64,000 nt of DNA from Terriglobia bacterium (GCA_020072785.1 JAIQGG010000003.1:244678-308677); one strand, 5' to 3'. Positions 23,748 through 33,292 are shown, numbered from the stretch's first letter. Notes: a model not told the origin generated them from the letters alone. Made by a program: numbers and translations.

Positions 23748-25628
23748 GTGAAAAATCTATCGCTGGTCTCCTCGCTGACGGCAGGTCTGCTGGCCATGGC
23801 TCTTCTCGCCGGACACGGGAGTGGTTTCCGCGCCGCGGCCGCTGGTGCGAATTCCGCCGCAAGTACGGACAACTCCAACTTGACCTATGACATCACCACA
23901 CTGGCGGGGAAAGTCGCCTCCGTGCATGGCACTGCGGGATTGCAGATTCGCTTCTCCGCGTTCATCGAGCAAGAAGCGAATATGAGCGACTTGATCTCCA
24001 GCCCCACTGCCACGCCAGTCACTCCCTTCCAAATCTTGTCCAGTCCGCTGGACGGCACCAGCGTGCTGGCGCCCGACGTCACCGTGAATCTGGATACCGG
24101 GGGAGCGCCGCAAAACGAGACGGCCATCGCGGTCGATCCCAACAATCCCCTGCGCGTCGTGGGAGGCGCGAACGACTACGTAACCCTCACCTGGAACTGC
24201 GCCATCGGGAGCGTACCGTGCAGCGCGGTGGGCGACGGATACTCGGGGACGTATTTCTCCAAGGATGGCGGCCAGACGTGGTGCTGCGCTTCGAAACTCG
24301 ACGGAACAAACCCAGGGACGCTAATTCCCGGAGTCCAACACTTGACGGGAGGCCCGTACGACGCGGGCGGAGATCCGGTGGTGGCCTTCGACAGCCGCGG
24401 CCATGTCTACTACGCAGGTCTGGGGTTCGACCGCACCGCGCCGCCCAACACCGTGGCGGTGAACAAGGGCAGCTTCGACAACAACGGGAACCTAACCTGG
24501 GGCGCGCCCGTATTCATCAATGCAACCGCGGCGCCCTCCACGCTCAATGACAAGCCTTGGATGGCAGTGGATGCGACCGCCGGGAGTCCCTTCCGCGACA
24601 ACGTCTACGTGACCTGGACGCGTTTTATTTTCAACCCGCTCAACGGCCATTACGTGCAGTCGCCCATCGCGGTGGCCGTATCGCGAAATGGAGGACAAAC
24701 TTTCAGCGATCCGCAGCTCATCGTGGGCAACGTTTTGTACGGACAGGGTTCGCGGCCGGTGGTTGGCCCGGACGGCACGGTTTATGTCTTCTGGGACGGG
24801 GCGACGCGGCTGGCGACTTTCGACAGTATTTGGGTCGTCAAGTCGACCGATGGGGGTAAGAGTTGGAGCAAGCCAGTGGCCGTGTCCCCGCTGGTGGACA
24901 TTATCCCCGCGGCAAATACGTCCTTCCGCGTGAACAGCTTTCCGGCAGCGGCCGCTGCGCCCAACGGCGATCTGTACGTCACCTGGTCCTCCATGATGAG
25001 TGACACTGGAGACCTGTGCCCAGGATATACGAACACCGGTTGCCACGCCGCCTCCCTCTATAGCAAGTCTACCGACGGTGGCGCAACCTGGAGCGCACCG
25101 GCGCCGCTGCTGCCTTCCGTGGATGCCAGCACGCGCACGGCAACGGGTTATCCGGTGACGCAGCCGGACGGAAGCACTCTGAACGCGCCCAGCGCCAGGC
25201 GAGTCGACACGCTGTTCCCCGCCATAGCTGTGGGGCCCACGGGACGCGTGTACATGTCGGCCTACGCTGCCGACGTGGTTTCGCCATGGCAAACGTGCGC
25301 AGTGTTCGGCTCGCCGAGCCTGAACGGCACAAGCTGCAAGACGCTTGGCTCGTTCATTAATAATGCCCGGCTGGATTACGTGGTGAGAGACCTGACCAGC
25401 GGGGTGACCAACACCGTGACCACGCAGCCGATCAACACACGTTATGGGTTCCGCGGCGCATTCTTTGGAGACTACACGGACATCGCGGCTGGATCCGACG
25501 ATGTCTTCCACGCCTTCTGGACCGACAGCAATAACGTGCAAAACTTCGTGTGGTTCGGCGGCGTTGAGTGGGTTGCCGGCACCGCAAGCCACCAGCAGGA
25601 CGTGGTCGCGCGCTCGGACAGCTTCTAG
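23748..25628 (+). CDS. Secreted Asp-box (sialidase-like) propeller protein
   Basis: A 626-residue exported protein starting at GTG 23748 behind GGAGG. A signal peptide is visible (SLTAGLLAMALLAGHGSG). Asp-box/BNR repeats recur: FSKDGGQTWCC, VSRNGGQTFSDP, KSTDGGKSWSKP, KSTDGGATWSAP, typical of sialidase-type six-bladed propellers. The catalytic arginine triad and nucleophilic tyrosine of true sialidases cannot be assigned with confidence, so a binding or other glycosidase-like role is equally possible. Cysteine pairs (WNCAIGSVPC, CPGYTNTGC) suggest disulfides in an extracytoplasmic protein. Confidence 0.75.
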   Translation: MKNLSLVSSLTAGLLAMALLAGHGSGFRAAAAGANSAASTDNSNLTYDITTLAGKVASVHGTAGLQIRFSAFIEQEANMSDLISSPTATPVTPFQILSSPLDGTSVLAPDVTVNLDTGGAPQNETAIAVDPNNPLRVVGGANDYVTLTWNCAIGSVPCSAVGDGYSGTYFSKDGGQTWCCASKLDGTNPGTLIPGVQHLTGGPYDAGGDPVVAFDSRGHVYYAGLGFDRTAPPNTVAVNKGSFDNNGNLTWGAPVFINATAAPSTLNDKPWMAVDATAGSPFRDNVYVTWTRFIFNPLNGHYVQSPIAVAVSRNGGQTFSDPQLIVGNVLYGQGSRPVVGPDGTVYVFWDGATRLATFDSIWVVKSTDGGKSWSKPVAVSPLVDIIPAANTSFRVNSFPAAAAAPNGDLYVTWSSMMSDTGDLCPGYTNTGCHAASLYSKSTDGGATWSAPAPLLPSVDASTRTATGYPVTQPDGSTLNAPSARRVDTLFPAIAVGPTGRVYMSAYAADVVSPWQTCAVFGSPSLNGTSCKTLGSFINNARLDYVVRDLTSGVTNTVTTQPINTRYGFRGAFFGDYTDIAAGSDDVFHAFWTDSNNVQNFVWFGGVEWVAGTASHQQDVVARSDSF

Positions 25629-25799
25629 GTCCGCGCTGTTGCTCGTCTGTGATGATTCCGGGGTTCTCTATCGGAAGGGATTTCTCTCCCGGTGGTCTGC
25701 CCTGCCAATCGTTGCGTCCGGCGTTGGGCGAATTCCGATCCTCAATTCTCAAACATATTTGGATTAATCGAGTGCATCGCGTTTCTTCTTGACAGCGCG

Positions 25800-25892
25800 G
25801 CGCGCGATGAGAGGATACTATTTCTGCAAGTCATCGCGGAGTGGTGCGATGGGCACCTCGAACCTGCCCGGTCACTAAAACTGGGACACCCG
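25800..25892. repeat. 93-bp element, copy 2
   Basis: Partner of 21878-21970. It ends four bases before the YihY start codon at 25896, so it forms the leader of that gene. Its reverse-strand reading is interrupted by a stop where copy 1 reads tryptophan. Confidence 0.75.
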
Positions 25893-25895
25893 CCA

Positions 25896-26768
25896 ATGGC
25901 CATGAACGCTGCAACAAAGAAGCTGTTGCGAATCGTGGAGAGAGTGATTCCGCAATGCGGAATGGTGTCGCAGGCTGTGGCCTTTAATATGTTCCTGGCG
26001 TTTTTTCCGACCTTACTGGCCGCGCTGGGCCTGGTCAGCAGTTCCCTGCGCGGGGAGGGCGGCCGGGAGCTGGCCGTGCGGTTTTCGGCGATGCTGCCTC
26101 CGGGCAGCTGGCAGCTCCTATCCGAATACCTGCTGCACCGCGAGGTGAACCCCTGGCTCTGGGTGCTTCTCGGCTGGGCCGGGACGCTGCTCATCGGCTC
26201 GCAGATCATGAAGCTGATCATGGAAGGGATCCACATGATTTACGGGGATCGCGAGAGACATTCCTTCCTCGGCCGGCAGCTTCGCGGTTTGTTCTTGTTC
26301 TCGGCGGCCCTTGGGGCCTGGGTCGTGGCGATTGCGTTCAGTGTCTTTGGGCAGCGCTTGCGGCAATGGATGACGGGCGGATTTGGCGATTCCGCTCTGG
26401 TTCGCGGCTTCTGGGGCGTCGTGCCTCCGATCCTGGCGATGCTTCTGGCGGTGCTCGTCCTGGCCTTGATCTATCGCGTGGCGCGAGCGGGCGCAGCGAG
26501 CTGGAGATCCGTTCTGCCGGGAGCGGCCGTGGCGACGGCGCTGTGGTGGAGCGTGAATTTGCTGTTCGGATTCTACGTCCGGAAGATGAGGTTTGGACTG
26601 GTCTTCGGCGGGCTAGCCGCGGCCATCGGATTGATGGTGTGGATGGAGCTCTCCGCGATGATTATCTTTCTGGGTGCGGCCTGGAACGCGGAAGGCGCGC
26701 CACGAGCGGAAAGGCTTTCGAGGAGCGGCGACGTGCCGCGGCCCTGCGCGGGAGGGACAGCGGGATGA
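25896..26768 (+). CDS. YihY/BrkB family membrane protein
   Basis: A 290-residue inner-membrane protein. The family opening ERVIPQCGMVSQAVAFNMFL and AFFPTLLAALGLVSS, the middle WVLLGWAGTLLIGSQIMKLI and the late GAAVATALWWSVNLLFGFYV and MVWMELSAMIIFLGAAWNAE match YihY/BrkB proteins, once thought to be RNase BN. About six helices are visible. The frame is open to 25692, but the stretch before ATG 25896 belongs to the 93-bp element, so the first family-like methionine is chosen. The function of the family remains unclear (envelope or transport). Fragments of a second copy occur 2.5-4 kb upstream. Confidence 0.88.
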   Translation: MAMNAATKKLLRIVERVIPQCGMVSQAVAFNMFLAFFPTLLAALGLVSSSLRGEGGRELAVRFSAMLPPGSWQLLSEYLLHREVNPWLWVLLGWAGTLLIGSQIMKLIMEGIHMIYGDRERHSFLGRQLRGLFLFSAALGAWVVAIAFSVFGQRLRQWMTGGFGDSALVRGFWGVVPPILAMLLAVLVLALIYRVARAGAASWRSVLPGAAVATALWWSVNLLFGFYVRKMRFGLVFGGLAAAIGLMVWMELSAMIIFLGAAWNAEGAPRAERLSRSGDVPRPCAGGTAG

Positions 26769-26804
26769 GGGTGGGCCGGGGTAAAGAGGCGGCAGAATGA
26801 AGAG

Positions 26805-26846
26805 CACAGCCAGGAGGGGCTGTGGCCCCGACTGCTGTCCGGGGCA
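26805..26846. repeat. Hairpin pair after yihY, including a 23-bp dispersed element
   Basis: A CACAGCC/GGCTGTG hairpin (26805-26824) runs into GGCCCCGACTGCTGTCCGGGGCA, at 26824-26846. The latter 23 bases recur exactly at 48567-48589. Neither hairpin has a T-tail. Confidence 0.75.
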
Positions 26847-26877
26847 CGGCCGGGGGGAGATTCGACTACAATAAAGG

Positions 26878-27546
26878 ATGATGACGACACCTGAACTGGG
26901 CGCGGTGCGGGCGCTGATCTTCGATCTGGACGGCACGCTGATCGATTCGAAGCAGGATCTGATCCTCTCCGTGAACGTGATGCTGCGGGTGATGGGGCGG
27001 GCGGAGCTGAGCGAGGAGAGGATTGCGGGGTACATCGGAGCGGGCGCGCCGCAGCTGATTGCGCGGTCGCTGGGCGGGGGCGCGAGCGCGGAGGAGATCC
27101 AGTGCGGGCTGGAATTCTTTCTGGGTTATTACGAAGAGCACAAGATGGACCACACGCGGGCGTATGCGGGGGTGCCCGAGGCGCTCGGCGAGCTGCGGCG
27201 CTATCCCATGGCGGTGCTCACGAACAAGCCGTTTAAGATCAGCCGGCGCATCCTGGAGGAGCTGGGGCTGGGGGATTTTTTCCGCGCGGTTTACGGCGGG
27301 AACAGCTTCGAGACCAAGAAGCCCGACCCGCTGGGCGCGCAGAGGATCCTGCAGGAACTGGGCGCGGCGCCGCGCGAGGCGCTGCTGATCGGCGATTCCG
27401 AGATAGACGTGCAGACGGCGCGCAACGCGGGGACGCTGGCCGCGGCGGTGAACTACGGCTTCGGGGTGCACGACCGCGCCGCGCATCCCGCCGATGTGTA
27501 CCTGGAGCGCCTGGCGGACCTGCCGGTGCTGCTGAATCACCATTAA
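26878..27546 (+). CDS. gph: HAD-superfamily phosphatase (phosphoglycolate phosphatase-like)
   Basis: A 222-residue HAD hydrolase. Motif I is IFDLDGTLIDS (residues about 15-25), motif II is VLTNKP, motif III lysine is in FETKKPDP and motif IV is LIGDSEIDVQTARNAG. The alpha-helical cap and length fit the Gph/PGP branch, which removes phosphate from 2-phosphoglycolate arising from DNA repair or photorespiration-type side reactions. The substrate is inferred from family. No operon partner: the next gene converges from the other strand. Confidence 0.82.
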   Translation: MMTTPELGAVRALIFDLDGTLIDSKQDLILSVNVMLRVMGRAELSEERIAGYIGAGAPQLIARSLGGGASAEEIQCGLEFFLGYYEEHKMDHTRAYAGVPEALGELRRYPMAVLTNKPFKISRRILEELGLGDFFRAVYGGNSFETKKPDPLGAQRILQELGAAPREALLIGDSEIDVQTARNAGTLAAAVNYGFGVHDRAAHPADVYLERLADLPVLLNHH

Positions 27547-27583
27547 ATTCGCCCGCACGCAGCGCGCCTGAGCGGCTGGCGGG

Positions 27584-29734
27584 TCAGCGGCGCGCCGCGG
27601 CTGGCGCGGCCGATATTTCGCTCACATCCAGAACGAACATCTCCTGATGCGCGCTCAGCACGAGGAGCCGTTTTCCGTCCGCGGAAAAGCGGGTGTAGAC
27701 AATTTCGTCCGGAAAGGACTCCTCCCCGCGCTTCTCTCCCGTTTTCAGGTCGCGCAGCATCACCCGGCCGCCGTCGCAGACCGCCAGAAGATGGGCTTCG
27801 CCCGAAGCTGCGGGACAGGAGCCGAACAGCCGCGCCCGCTCCTCGCCGGAACCGAGCGCGACGACGGTGATCCGCGTGCCATCCTTGACGACAATCAGCG
27901 CGTCGCCCGCCGAAAACGCGGAGCTGAAATGCTCCGGGCCAGCTCCGCTCTGCACCAGCGCCCCGCCGAGGGTCTTGCCGGTGCGGGCGTCGAGCACCTC
28001 GAAAAAAGTGTCCTCATCGGACAGTTTGGCGCTCTTGTAGCGGCGCTCCGCCACGGGGTCGCGCTTCGCCGCGCTGCGCGCCTCGCCCGTTTTCGCCCGC
28101 CACGCCAGCAGGACGCGCTCGCCCTGGGGGTCCGCAAAGGGAACGGCGGCATCGTGAGGAATCTTGCGGGACCAGAGCTGCGCGCCGGTGCGGATATCCA
28201 TCGCGCGTAATTCACTCGAACTCTGCAGGCCCAAGGGAACGAGGCCACCGACGCCCCTGAGTGCCATGAAAGGCGCCTGAAAATAGAAGAGCAGAACCGG
28301 CCCGGCGGGGTGCGAGTCCTGGAGCGGGCCCCCTGACCCTTCCATCTTCGGGCCCCGCCAACTATCGGAAAGCGTTCCACTCTTTTCATCGACTTTTTTC
28401 ACCAGGAAGCCTTCCGGGCTGGTTGTGTCCACGTAGGCCTCGCTGTTGCCGCCAAGCCATACCCCGTACAGCCGCGGGAGTGGAACAATCCGCTCCCCGC
28501 TGGCCACGCGGAAAACTCCCGCGCCGCCGCGCACCCCCAGGGCAATCTCGTCGAGGTCCCCCGAGACCGCGGCCGTGCGCAGCGTGGGCAAAGGGGCCAG
28601 CGGGAGAAAACCCTGCGCGAGGGATTCGCGGGCCCCGAGATGCGCGAGGCGCACTTCCCCGTCCTGGGAGTAGCTCAGCAGCGTGTCGTTCCAGACGTCC
28701 GCCGAGGTTCCTGCCACCTTTTGCACGACCTTGTCCGTCTCCAGATCAACGATGCTGATGTCGTCCTGACCAGCCTCCTGCACCAGCAAGTATTTCTGCT
28801 GGGTGGCGCTACGGGCCATAGCCGCCGGCAGGGGCAGTTTGCCGAGCGTGGCTCCTCCGGGAAACGCCAGGAGCACAGAGTTTTCGTCCTTTTTCGCGTC
28901 GCGGGCCGCGATCTGGTCAGAGCCCACGAAACAGAGCAGGTTGCGCGCATGGTGTTGCACGGAGCCCGGCACATTGACGCGCTTGCGCTGCACCAAGTCC
29001 AGGGCCAGCGCAGTGCCGGCGAGGTTTCTGGTCAGCAGATAGCGGCCATCCGGCGAAAAAAGCAGCGGAAACCAGAACGATTCGCGCTCGACGAGGGGCG
29101 GCAGCGAATTCACGGTCAGGAAACCGATGGGCTCGGCAAAGGCGGTGCCCGAGCCGCGCGGAAGAAACATGGTGGGCGGAGTCGAGGGACCCTCGTCGCC
29201 TTCGGCGAGAATCTGCTCCCCGGTGTCCGTACGAAAGACGCGGATCTTGAGGCCGGGGTCGTAGCACGCCGCCAGTTCGCCGTCCGCAGAGAGCTCCGCC
29301 ACGAGGCAGCCCTCCTTGGCCGGGAGATCCTTTTCATCGGCCATGCGGTCTTCGGCAATCAGCCAGCGCCCGATTTGCAGGGAGCGGCTGGCAAACACGA
29401 GCATCTTCGAATCGGAGGAAAAGCGCGCGGGCAGCGCGTCAGGAGCAAAGAACCATTTGCGCAGGGCCAGGTGTTCCCGGCTGAGCAGGTAGATTACGGA
29501 TTCATCCTGCACAACCAGGTAGGCCCCGTCGGGGCTGAAGCGTAGCTCGCGCGGCGCGTTGCGCAGCAGCGGGGAGAGGCGCTGGCGGCTCAGGACTCCG
29601 TGCAGCGTGCCTGGGGAGTGCAGCTCCTGGCCCGCGGCCGCACTTTTTTCAAGAAGCCCGAAGAAAGAAGGAGTAGCGGCGAGCAACGCGGCAACCGCCA
29701 GCGTCCGGTACAAAGTCTGCATCGCGCCACGCAT
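27584..29734 (-). CDS. Exported beta-propeller (WD40/PQQ-like) protein of unknown function
   Basis: A 716-residue protein with signal peptide (LYRTLAVAALLAATPSFFG). AGGGGA lies seven bases before ATG 29734; ATG 29722 is an alternative. Repeated blade-like motifs include RFSPDGAYLVVQDESVIYL, LLFSPDGRYLLTRNLAGTAL, YLLVQEAGQDDISIVDL and TRFSADGKRLLVLSAHQE, at intervals consistent with two stacked seven-bladed propellers. No catalytic motif is seen. Such acidobacterial propeller proteins are usually annotated as hypothetical. A scaffold or ligand-binding role in the envelope is plausible; nothing in the context narrows it. Confidence 0.65.
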   Translation of the reverse strand: MRGAMQTLYRTLAVAALLAATPSFFGLLEKSAAAGQELHSPGTLHGVLSRQRLSPLLRNAPRELRFSPDGAYLVVQDESVIYLLSREHLALRKWFFAPDALPARFSSDSKMLVFASRSLQIGRWLIAEDRMADEKDLPAKEGCLVAELSADGELAACYDPGLKIRVFRTDTGEQILAEGDEGPSTPPTMFLPRGSGTAFAEPIGFLTVNSLPPLVERESFWFPLLFSPDGRYLLTRNLAGTALALDLVQRKRVNVPGSVQHHARNLLCFVGSDQIAARDAKKDENSVLLAFPGGATLGKLPLPAAMARSATQQKYLLVQEAGQDDISIVDLETDKVVQKVAGTSADVWNDTLLSYSQDGEVRLAHLGARESLAQGFLPLAPLPTLRTAAVSGDLDEIALGVRGGAGVFRVASGERIVPLPRLYGVWLGGNSEAYVDTTSPEGFLVKKVDEKSGTLSDSWRGPKMEGSGGPLQDSHPAGPVLLFYFQAPFMALRGVGGLVPLGLQSSSELRAMDIRTGAQLWSRKIPHDAAVPFADPQGERVLLAWRAKTGEARSAAKRDPVAERRYKSAKLSDEDTFFEVLDARTGKTLGGALVQSGAGPEHFSSAFSAGDALIVVKDGTRITVVALGSGEERARLFGSCPAASGEAHLLAVCDGGRVMLRDLKTGEKRGEESFPDEIVYTRFSADGKRLLVLSAHQEMFVLDVSEISAAPAAARR

Positions 29735-30102
29735 GGACCGATCCCCTATCTGTTCCTGAAAACAGCAGCAGCCAGCAGGCCCCGCAAGGCGGTGCCGAGG
29801 CTGCGGCTAACGGCGCCGCCGCGACATCCGGCCAGAAGACCCTGGTCCGCGCGGGTAAATCGCAGAGCGAGAGCTGGCCGCGCCCGCAAGGGCGGCTCGG
29901 GATATTGCTGTGCCTCCGGAGGAGCTTGCCGGCGAGGCTAACATCTTCGCCGGGAAGTGTAAACGACAGCCGTCAGACCCTTGTCTGGGTGACCGCGAAG
30001 CGGTCAACTCTGCAACTCTGGCCTGCGGTTGCACCTGCCAAGCGAGGCACTATTCTCCACTGTCATCTTGCGTTCTGGCGCGCGGCTTGGCAGACTCGGC
30101 GC
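29735..30102. other. Intergenic region upstream of the glycosyltransferase cluster
   Basis: 368 bases between divergent genes. It contains one 20-bp palindrome (29989-30008). The frame of the following glycosyltransferase gene is open back to 29905 and would run through the palindrome, but that extension has no family similarity. Confidence 0.6.
29989..30008 (+). repeat. Dispersed 20-bp palindrome, copy 3
   Basis: GTGACCGCGAAGCGGTCAAC, identical to copy 2. It lies about 95 bases before the likely GTG start of the glycosyltransferase gene. Confidence 0.85.
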
Positions 30103-31215
30103 GTGCTGGTAGGCCTCTTCCCCGAACTGGACGCGCCCGGAGGTGTGCAGCGCGCCGGCCGTCATCTGGCGGCGGTGCTGAGCGAATACGCTGCGGGCCG
30201 CGACATGGATTACCGCTTTCTGAGCCTGAACGATTCGCCGGAGCTGCACCGCACGGTGGTCGCGGGGCGGGAGTTTGTCTACACGGGGTGCGAGCGCGGG
30301 AAGCTGCGGTTTCTGGCCGCGGCGCTGCGCGCGGCGCGGCGCGGCGCGAAGATCGTTCTGGCGGCGCATCCGAATCTGGCGCCGGTGACGCGGGCGATGC
30401 GCCTGGTGGCGCCCGGGCTGAAGACCATCGTGTGCACGCACGGCGCCGAGGTGTGGGAGCCGCTGCCGTTGCTGCGGCGGCGGGCGCTGCGGCGCAGCAA
30501 TCTGGTGCTGGCGCCGAGCCAGGACACCGCGAATCAGGTTATGGTGCGGCAGGGAGTGGGCGAGGAGCGCGTCCGGGTGCTGCCCTGGGCGCTCGATCCG
30601 CAGTTCGAAGCGCTGCTGAGCTTGCCTCAAGCCGCCGCGCTCCCGCCGGGCTTTCCCCGCGGGCGGGTGATCCTGGCCGTGGGCCGCTGGATGGCCAGCG
30701 AGCGCTACAAGGGCGTGGATCATCTGATCGCCGCGATGGCCCGGCTGCGCACGCGCTGGCCGGACGTGCAACTGGTGGCCGCCGGAGAAGGCGATGACCA
30801 CCCCTGGCTGGAAAATCTGGCCGCGGAGCACGGCGTCCGCCGGCACGTGCATTTTCTGCACGGGCTCTCGCTGGCCGCGCTGGCGGCGTGTTACGCGGCT
30901 TGCGAAATCTTCGCGCTGCCCAGCCGCGGGGAAGGCTTCGGCCTGGTCTATCTGGAGGCGATGGCCTGCGGCAAACCGGTGATCGGAGGAGCGCACGGCG
31001 GGGCCCCGGAAGTGATCGAAGACGGCGTGACCGGCTATCTGGTGCCGCACGGGGACGTGACGCAGATCGTCACGGCGCTGGAGACGCTGCTGCGCGATCC
31101 CGAGCACGCGAGGGCCATGGGCGCGCGCGGGCGGGAGCGCGTGCACAGCCAGTTCCGATTTTCCATGTTCGCCAAATCCCTGAAGAAACTCCTGCACCAG
31201 CAATGCGCATCCTGA
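30103..31215 (+). CDS. GT4-type glycosyltransferase
   Basis: A family-1/GT4 glycosyltransferase of about 370 residues, read from GTG 30103 (VLVGLFPELDAPGGVQRAGR), which gives the normal GT-B start. The frame is open to 29905, but that extra stretch crosses a dispersed palindrome. The C-terminal donor-binding half is clear: AVGRWMASERYKGVDHLIAA, VAAGEGDDHPW, ALPSRGEGFGLVYLEAMACG (E-x7-E region) and GGAPEVIEDGVTGYLV. It probably adds a hexose to a lipid-linked glycan. It overlaps the next glycosyltransferase gene by 13 bases, so the two act together. Confidence 0.85.
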   Translation: MLVGLFPELDAPGGVQRAGRHLAAVLSEYAAGRDMDYRFLSLNDSPELHRTVVAGREFVYTGCERGKLRFLAAALRAARRGAKIVLAAHPNLAPVTRAMRLVAPGLKTIVCTHGAEVWEPLPLLRRRALRRSNLVLAPSQDTANQVMVRQGVGEERVRVLPWALDPQFEALLSLPQAAALPPGFPRGRVILAVGRWMASERYKGVDHLIAAMARLRTRWPDVQLVAAGEGDDHPWLENLAAEHGVRRHVHFLHGLSLAALAACYAACEIFALPSRGEGFGLVYLEAMACGKPVIGGAHGGAPEVIEDGVTGYLVPHGDVTQIVTALETLLRDPEHARAMGARGRERVHSQFRFSMFAKSLKKLLHQQCAS

Positions 31216-32393
31216 AAGTTACCGCCAGCTATGCGCCGTTTTTTGAATTCGGCGGGCCGCCGGTCAAGGTCCAGGCGCTGGCCGAAGGGCTGACGCGCCG
31301 CGGGCACCGGGTCACGGTGCTGACCGCGGACTGGGGGCTGGCCGAGCGCGGCGGAGGGCAGCGCACGACCTTCGGGCTGCGCCGCGAGGAAAACGGCGTC
31401 GAGGCGCTGTACCTCGCGCCGGGCCTGCCGGCCTGGCTGCGCTACCGCTCCCTGACCTGGTATCCGGGCGCGGCGCGCTTCTGCCGCGAACGCCTGCGCG
31501 AATTCGACGCCGTGCACATCTACGGGCTCTACGACCTGCTCGGCCCGCGCGTGGCCGCCGCCTGCCGCGCCGGCGGCGTGGCGTATGCCGTGGAACCGAT
31601 GGGCATGTATCTGCCCATCGTACGCAGCGTGCGCCTCAAACGCGCCTACCATGCGCTGTTCGGCCGCGCGCTGATCTCCGGGGCGCGCGCGGTGATCGCC
31701 ACCTCCGAGCAGGAGGCGGCGGAACTCGCCGGCGGCGGCGTGGAGCCGGGGCGCATCCTGCTGCGGCGCAATGGGGTCGCGCTTCCCGGGGCGCTTCCGC
31801 CGCGCGGGCAATTCCGCGCGGCCCACGGGATTGCCAGCGACGCGCAGGTGGTGCTTTTTCTAGGGCGCCTGGCCAGCAAGAAGAGCCCGGAGCTGCTCCT
31901 GCGCGCCTTCGCGCATCTGGCCGGCGGCGACGACGCGGCACGGCTGCGCCTGGTCTTCGCCGGGCCGGACGATGAAAATATGATGAAACGCCTCAGGGAG
32001 TCCGCACGTTTACTGGGGATAAGGAAAGGTGTAATCTTTGCCGGCCCGCTATTCGGTGAAAGCAAGTGGAGTGCGTACCGGGATGCCGACGTTTTCGTCC
32101 TGCCATCGCAGAACGAAAATTTCGGCAACGCCGCAGCCGAGGCCCTTGCGGCGGGCACCCCGGTGATCGTCACCGAGACGTGCGGGATTGCGGCACTGCT
32201 GGCGGAGGGAGCCGGGGTGATCGTGCCACACGACGAGGCGGCGCTCACCGGCGCACTGCAGCGGGTGCTGCACGATGCGGCGCTGCGCGAGCGTTTGCAG
32301 GCGGGAGGGGCCGCGCTGCTGCCGCGCCTGGGATGGGAAGAGCCCGTCCGGGAGATGGAACAGCTTTACGAAAGGCTGGGCCGCAGACCATGA
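31203..32393 (+). CDS. GT4-type glycosyltransferase (second of pair)
   Basis: A 396-residue GT-B enzyme starting at ATG 31203 inside the end of the previous gene. The N-terminal acceptor domain begins MRILKVTASYAPFFEFGGPP (the GG loop contacts the donor phosphate), and the C-terminal domain has VLFLGRLASKKSPELLLRAF, VFAGPDDENM, VLPSQNENFGNAAAEALAAG and TCGIAALLAEGAGVIVP. These mark a retaining GT4 glycosyltransferase. With its neighbours it forms a small exopolysaccharide or envelope glycan cluster. Sugar specificity is not readable. Confidence 0.87.
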   Translation: MRILKVTASYAPFFEFGGPPVKVQALAEGLTRRGHRVTVLTADWGLAERGGGQRTTFGLRREENGVEALYLAPGLPAWLRYRSLTWYPGAARFCRERLREFDAVHIYGLYDLLGPRVAAACRAGGVAYAVEPMGMYLPIVRSVRLKRAYHALFGRALISGARAVIATSEQEAAELAGGGVEPGRILLRRNGVALPGALPPRGQFRAAHGIASDAQVVLFLGRLASKKSPELLLRAFAHLAGGDDAARLRLVFAGPDDENMMKRLRESARLLGIRKGVIFAGPLFGESKWSAYRDADVFVLPSQNENFGNAAAEALAAGTPVIVTETCGIAALLAEGAGVIVPHDEAALTGALQRVLHDAALRERLQAGGAALLPRLGWEEPVREMEQLYERLGRRP

Positions 32394-32430
32394 TTTTTTC
32401 ATGGTCCGGGAGGACGTAATTACTTAATTC

Positions 32431-33288
32431 ATGGCGGCCTCAAAACATCCCGTCCTGCGCACGGTGTGGTGGAGCGCCGACCTCCTCCTGAAGCTGGCCT
32501 TGGTGACCCTGCTCTACTCGGGGACCTGGGAATTTTCCGTCCGGCAATATCTCCGGGGCTTTTCGAATGCGGTCGTTCCCGCGGTGGCCACGCCCGAACA
32601 AAAAGTGGAATCCATTCTTGACTGGCTGCGTGCCGGACCCGCACGCGCGCAGTCCCCTTCCCCGCAAGGACTCGCGCAGCGCGATCCGGAGACGACCCTC
32701 AACGATCAGGAACTCCTGCGCGTCTGCGGCACGGCAACCAATGCCTTCGTGAATCTGGCCAGAAGCTCCGGGCTTGCCGCACGCCGCCTGTTGCTGCTCA
32801 GCCCAGACGGCAGGGCAAAGCACGTCGTGGCGGAAGTCAAGATGGAGGGGCGCTGGGTGATCGTGGACCCCTCCTACCGCGCCATCCTGCGCGATGCGCA
32901 GGGTCGCATGCTCACGCGGCAGGATCTGCAGGACCCGCAAACGTTCCGGGAGGCCACCCGCGTTATTCCCGGCTATCCCCCCGAGTATAGCTACGAAAAG
33001 TTCGCGCACATCCGCCTGGCGCGGCTGCCTCTCGCTGGCCTCCGCCTGCGCCGGTTCCTCAATGCGGTCTATCCCCGTTGGGATGAGAAGGTGGACTTGA
33101 CCTTGCTCGTGGAGCGCGAATCCATGGCCCTGCTGGCCGCCTCCATCGCGCTGGTGGTTTCCCTGCTGCTCCTGCGCATCCTCCTGGTGCGGTATGCCGA
33201 CCGCCGGTGGTCATTCACGTTGTGCCGCCGGTACCTGCGTTTATTTGGCAGCAGCCCCAATCCCTATATCCAATCCGCGCTAAACTAA
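32431..33288 (+). CDS. Membrane-anchored transglutaminase-like protein
   Basis: A 285-residue protein. A hydrophobic segment near residues 15-32 (LLLKLALVTLLYSG) and one near 230-250 (MALLAASIALVVSLLLLRIL) enclose an extracytoplasmic domain. That domain carries a transglutaminase-like triad: cysteine in LLRVCGTATNAFVNLARSSG, histidine in AKHVVAEVKMEG and aspartate in WVIVDPSYRA. Such domains act as peptidases or acyl transferases and recur in exopolysaccharide and exosortase-type clusters. It lies 37 bases after the glycosyltransferase pair and 4 bases before asparagine synthase. Confidence 0.75.
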   Translation: MAASKHPVLRTVWWSADLLLKLALVTLLYSGTWEFSVRQYLRGFSNAVVPAVATPEQKVESILDWLRAGPARAQSPSPQGLAQRDPETTLNDQELLRVCGTATNAFVNLARSSGLAARRLLLLSPDGRAKHVVAEVKMEGRWVIVDPSYRAILRDAQGRMLTRQDLQDPQTFREATRVIPGYPPEYSYEKFAHIRLARLPLAGLRLRRFLNAVYPRWDEKVDLTLLVERESMALLAASIALVVSLLLLRILLVRYADRRWSFTLCRRYLRLFGSSPNPYIQSALN

Positions 33289-33292
33289 GCGC

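Noticed and set aside
29905..30102. N-terminal extension of the first glycosyltransferase
   Set aside because: The extension is encoded by the palindrome and flanking DNA (VTAKRST), which recurs in other gaps and has no glycosyltransferase similarity.
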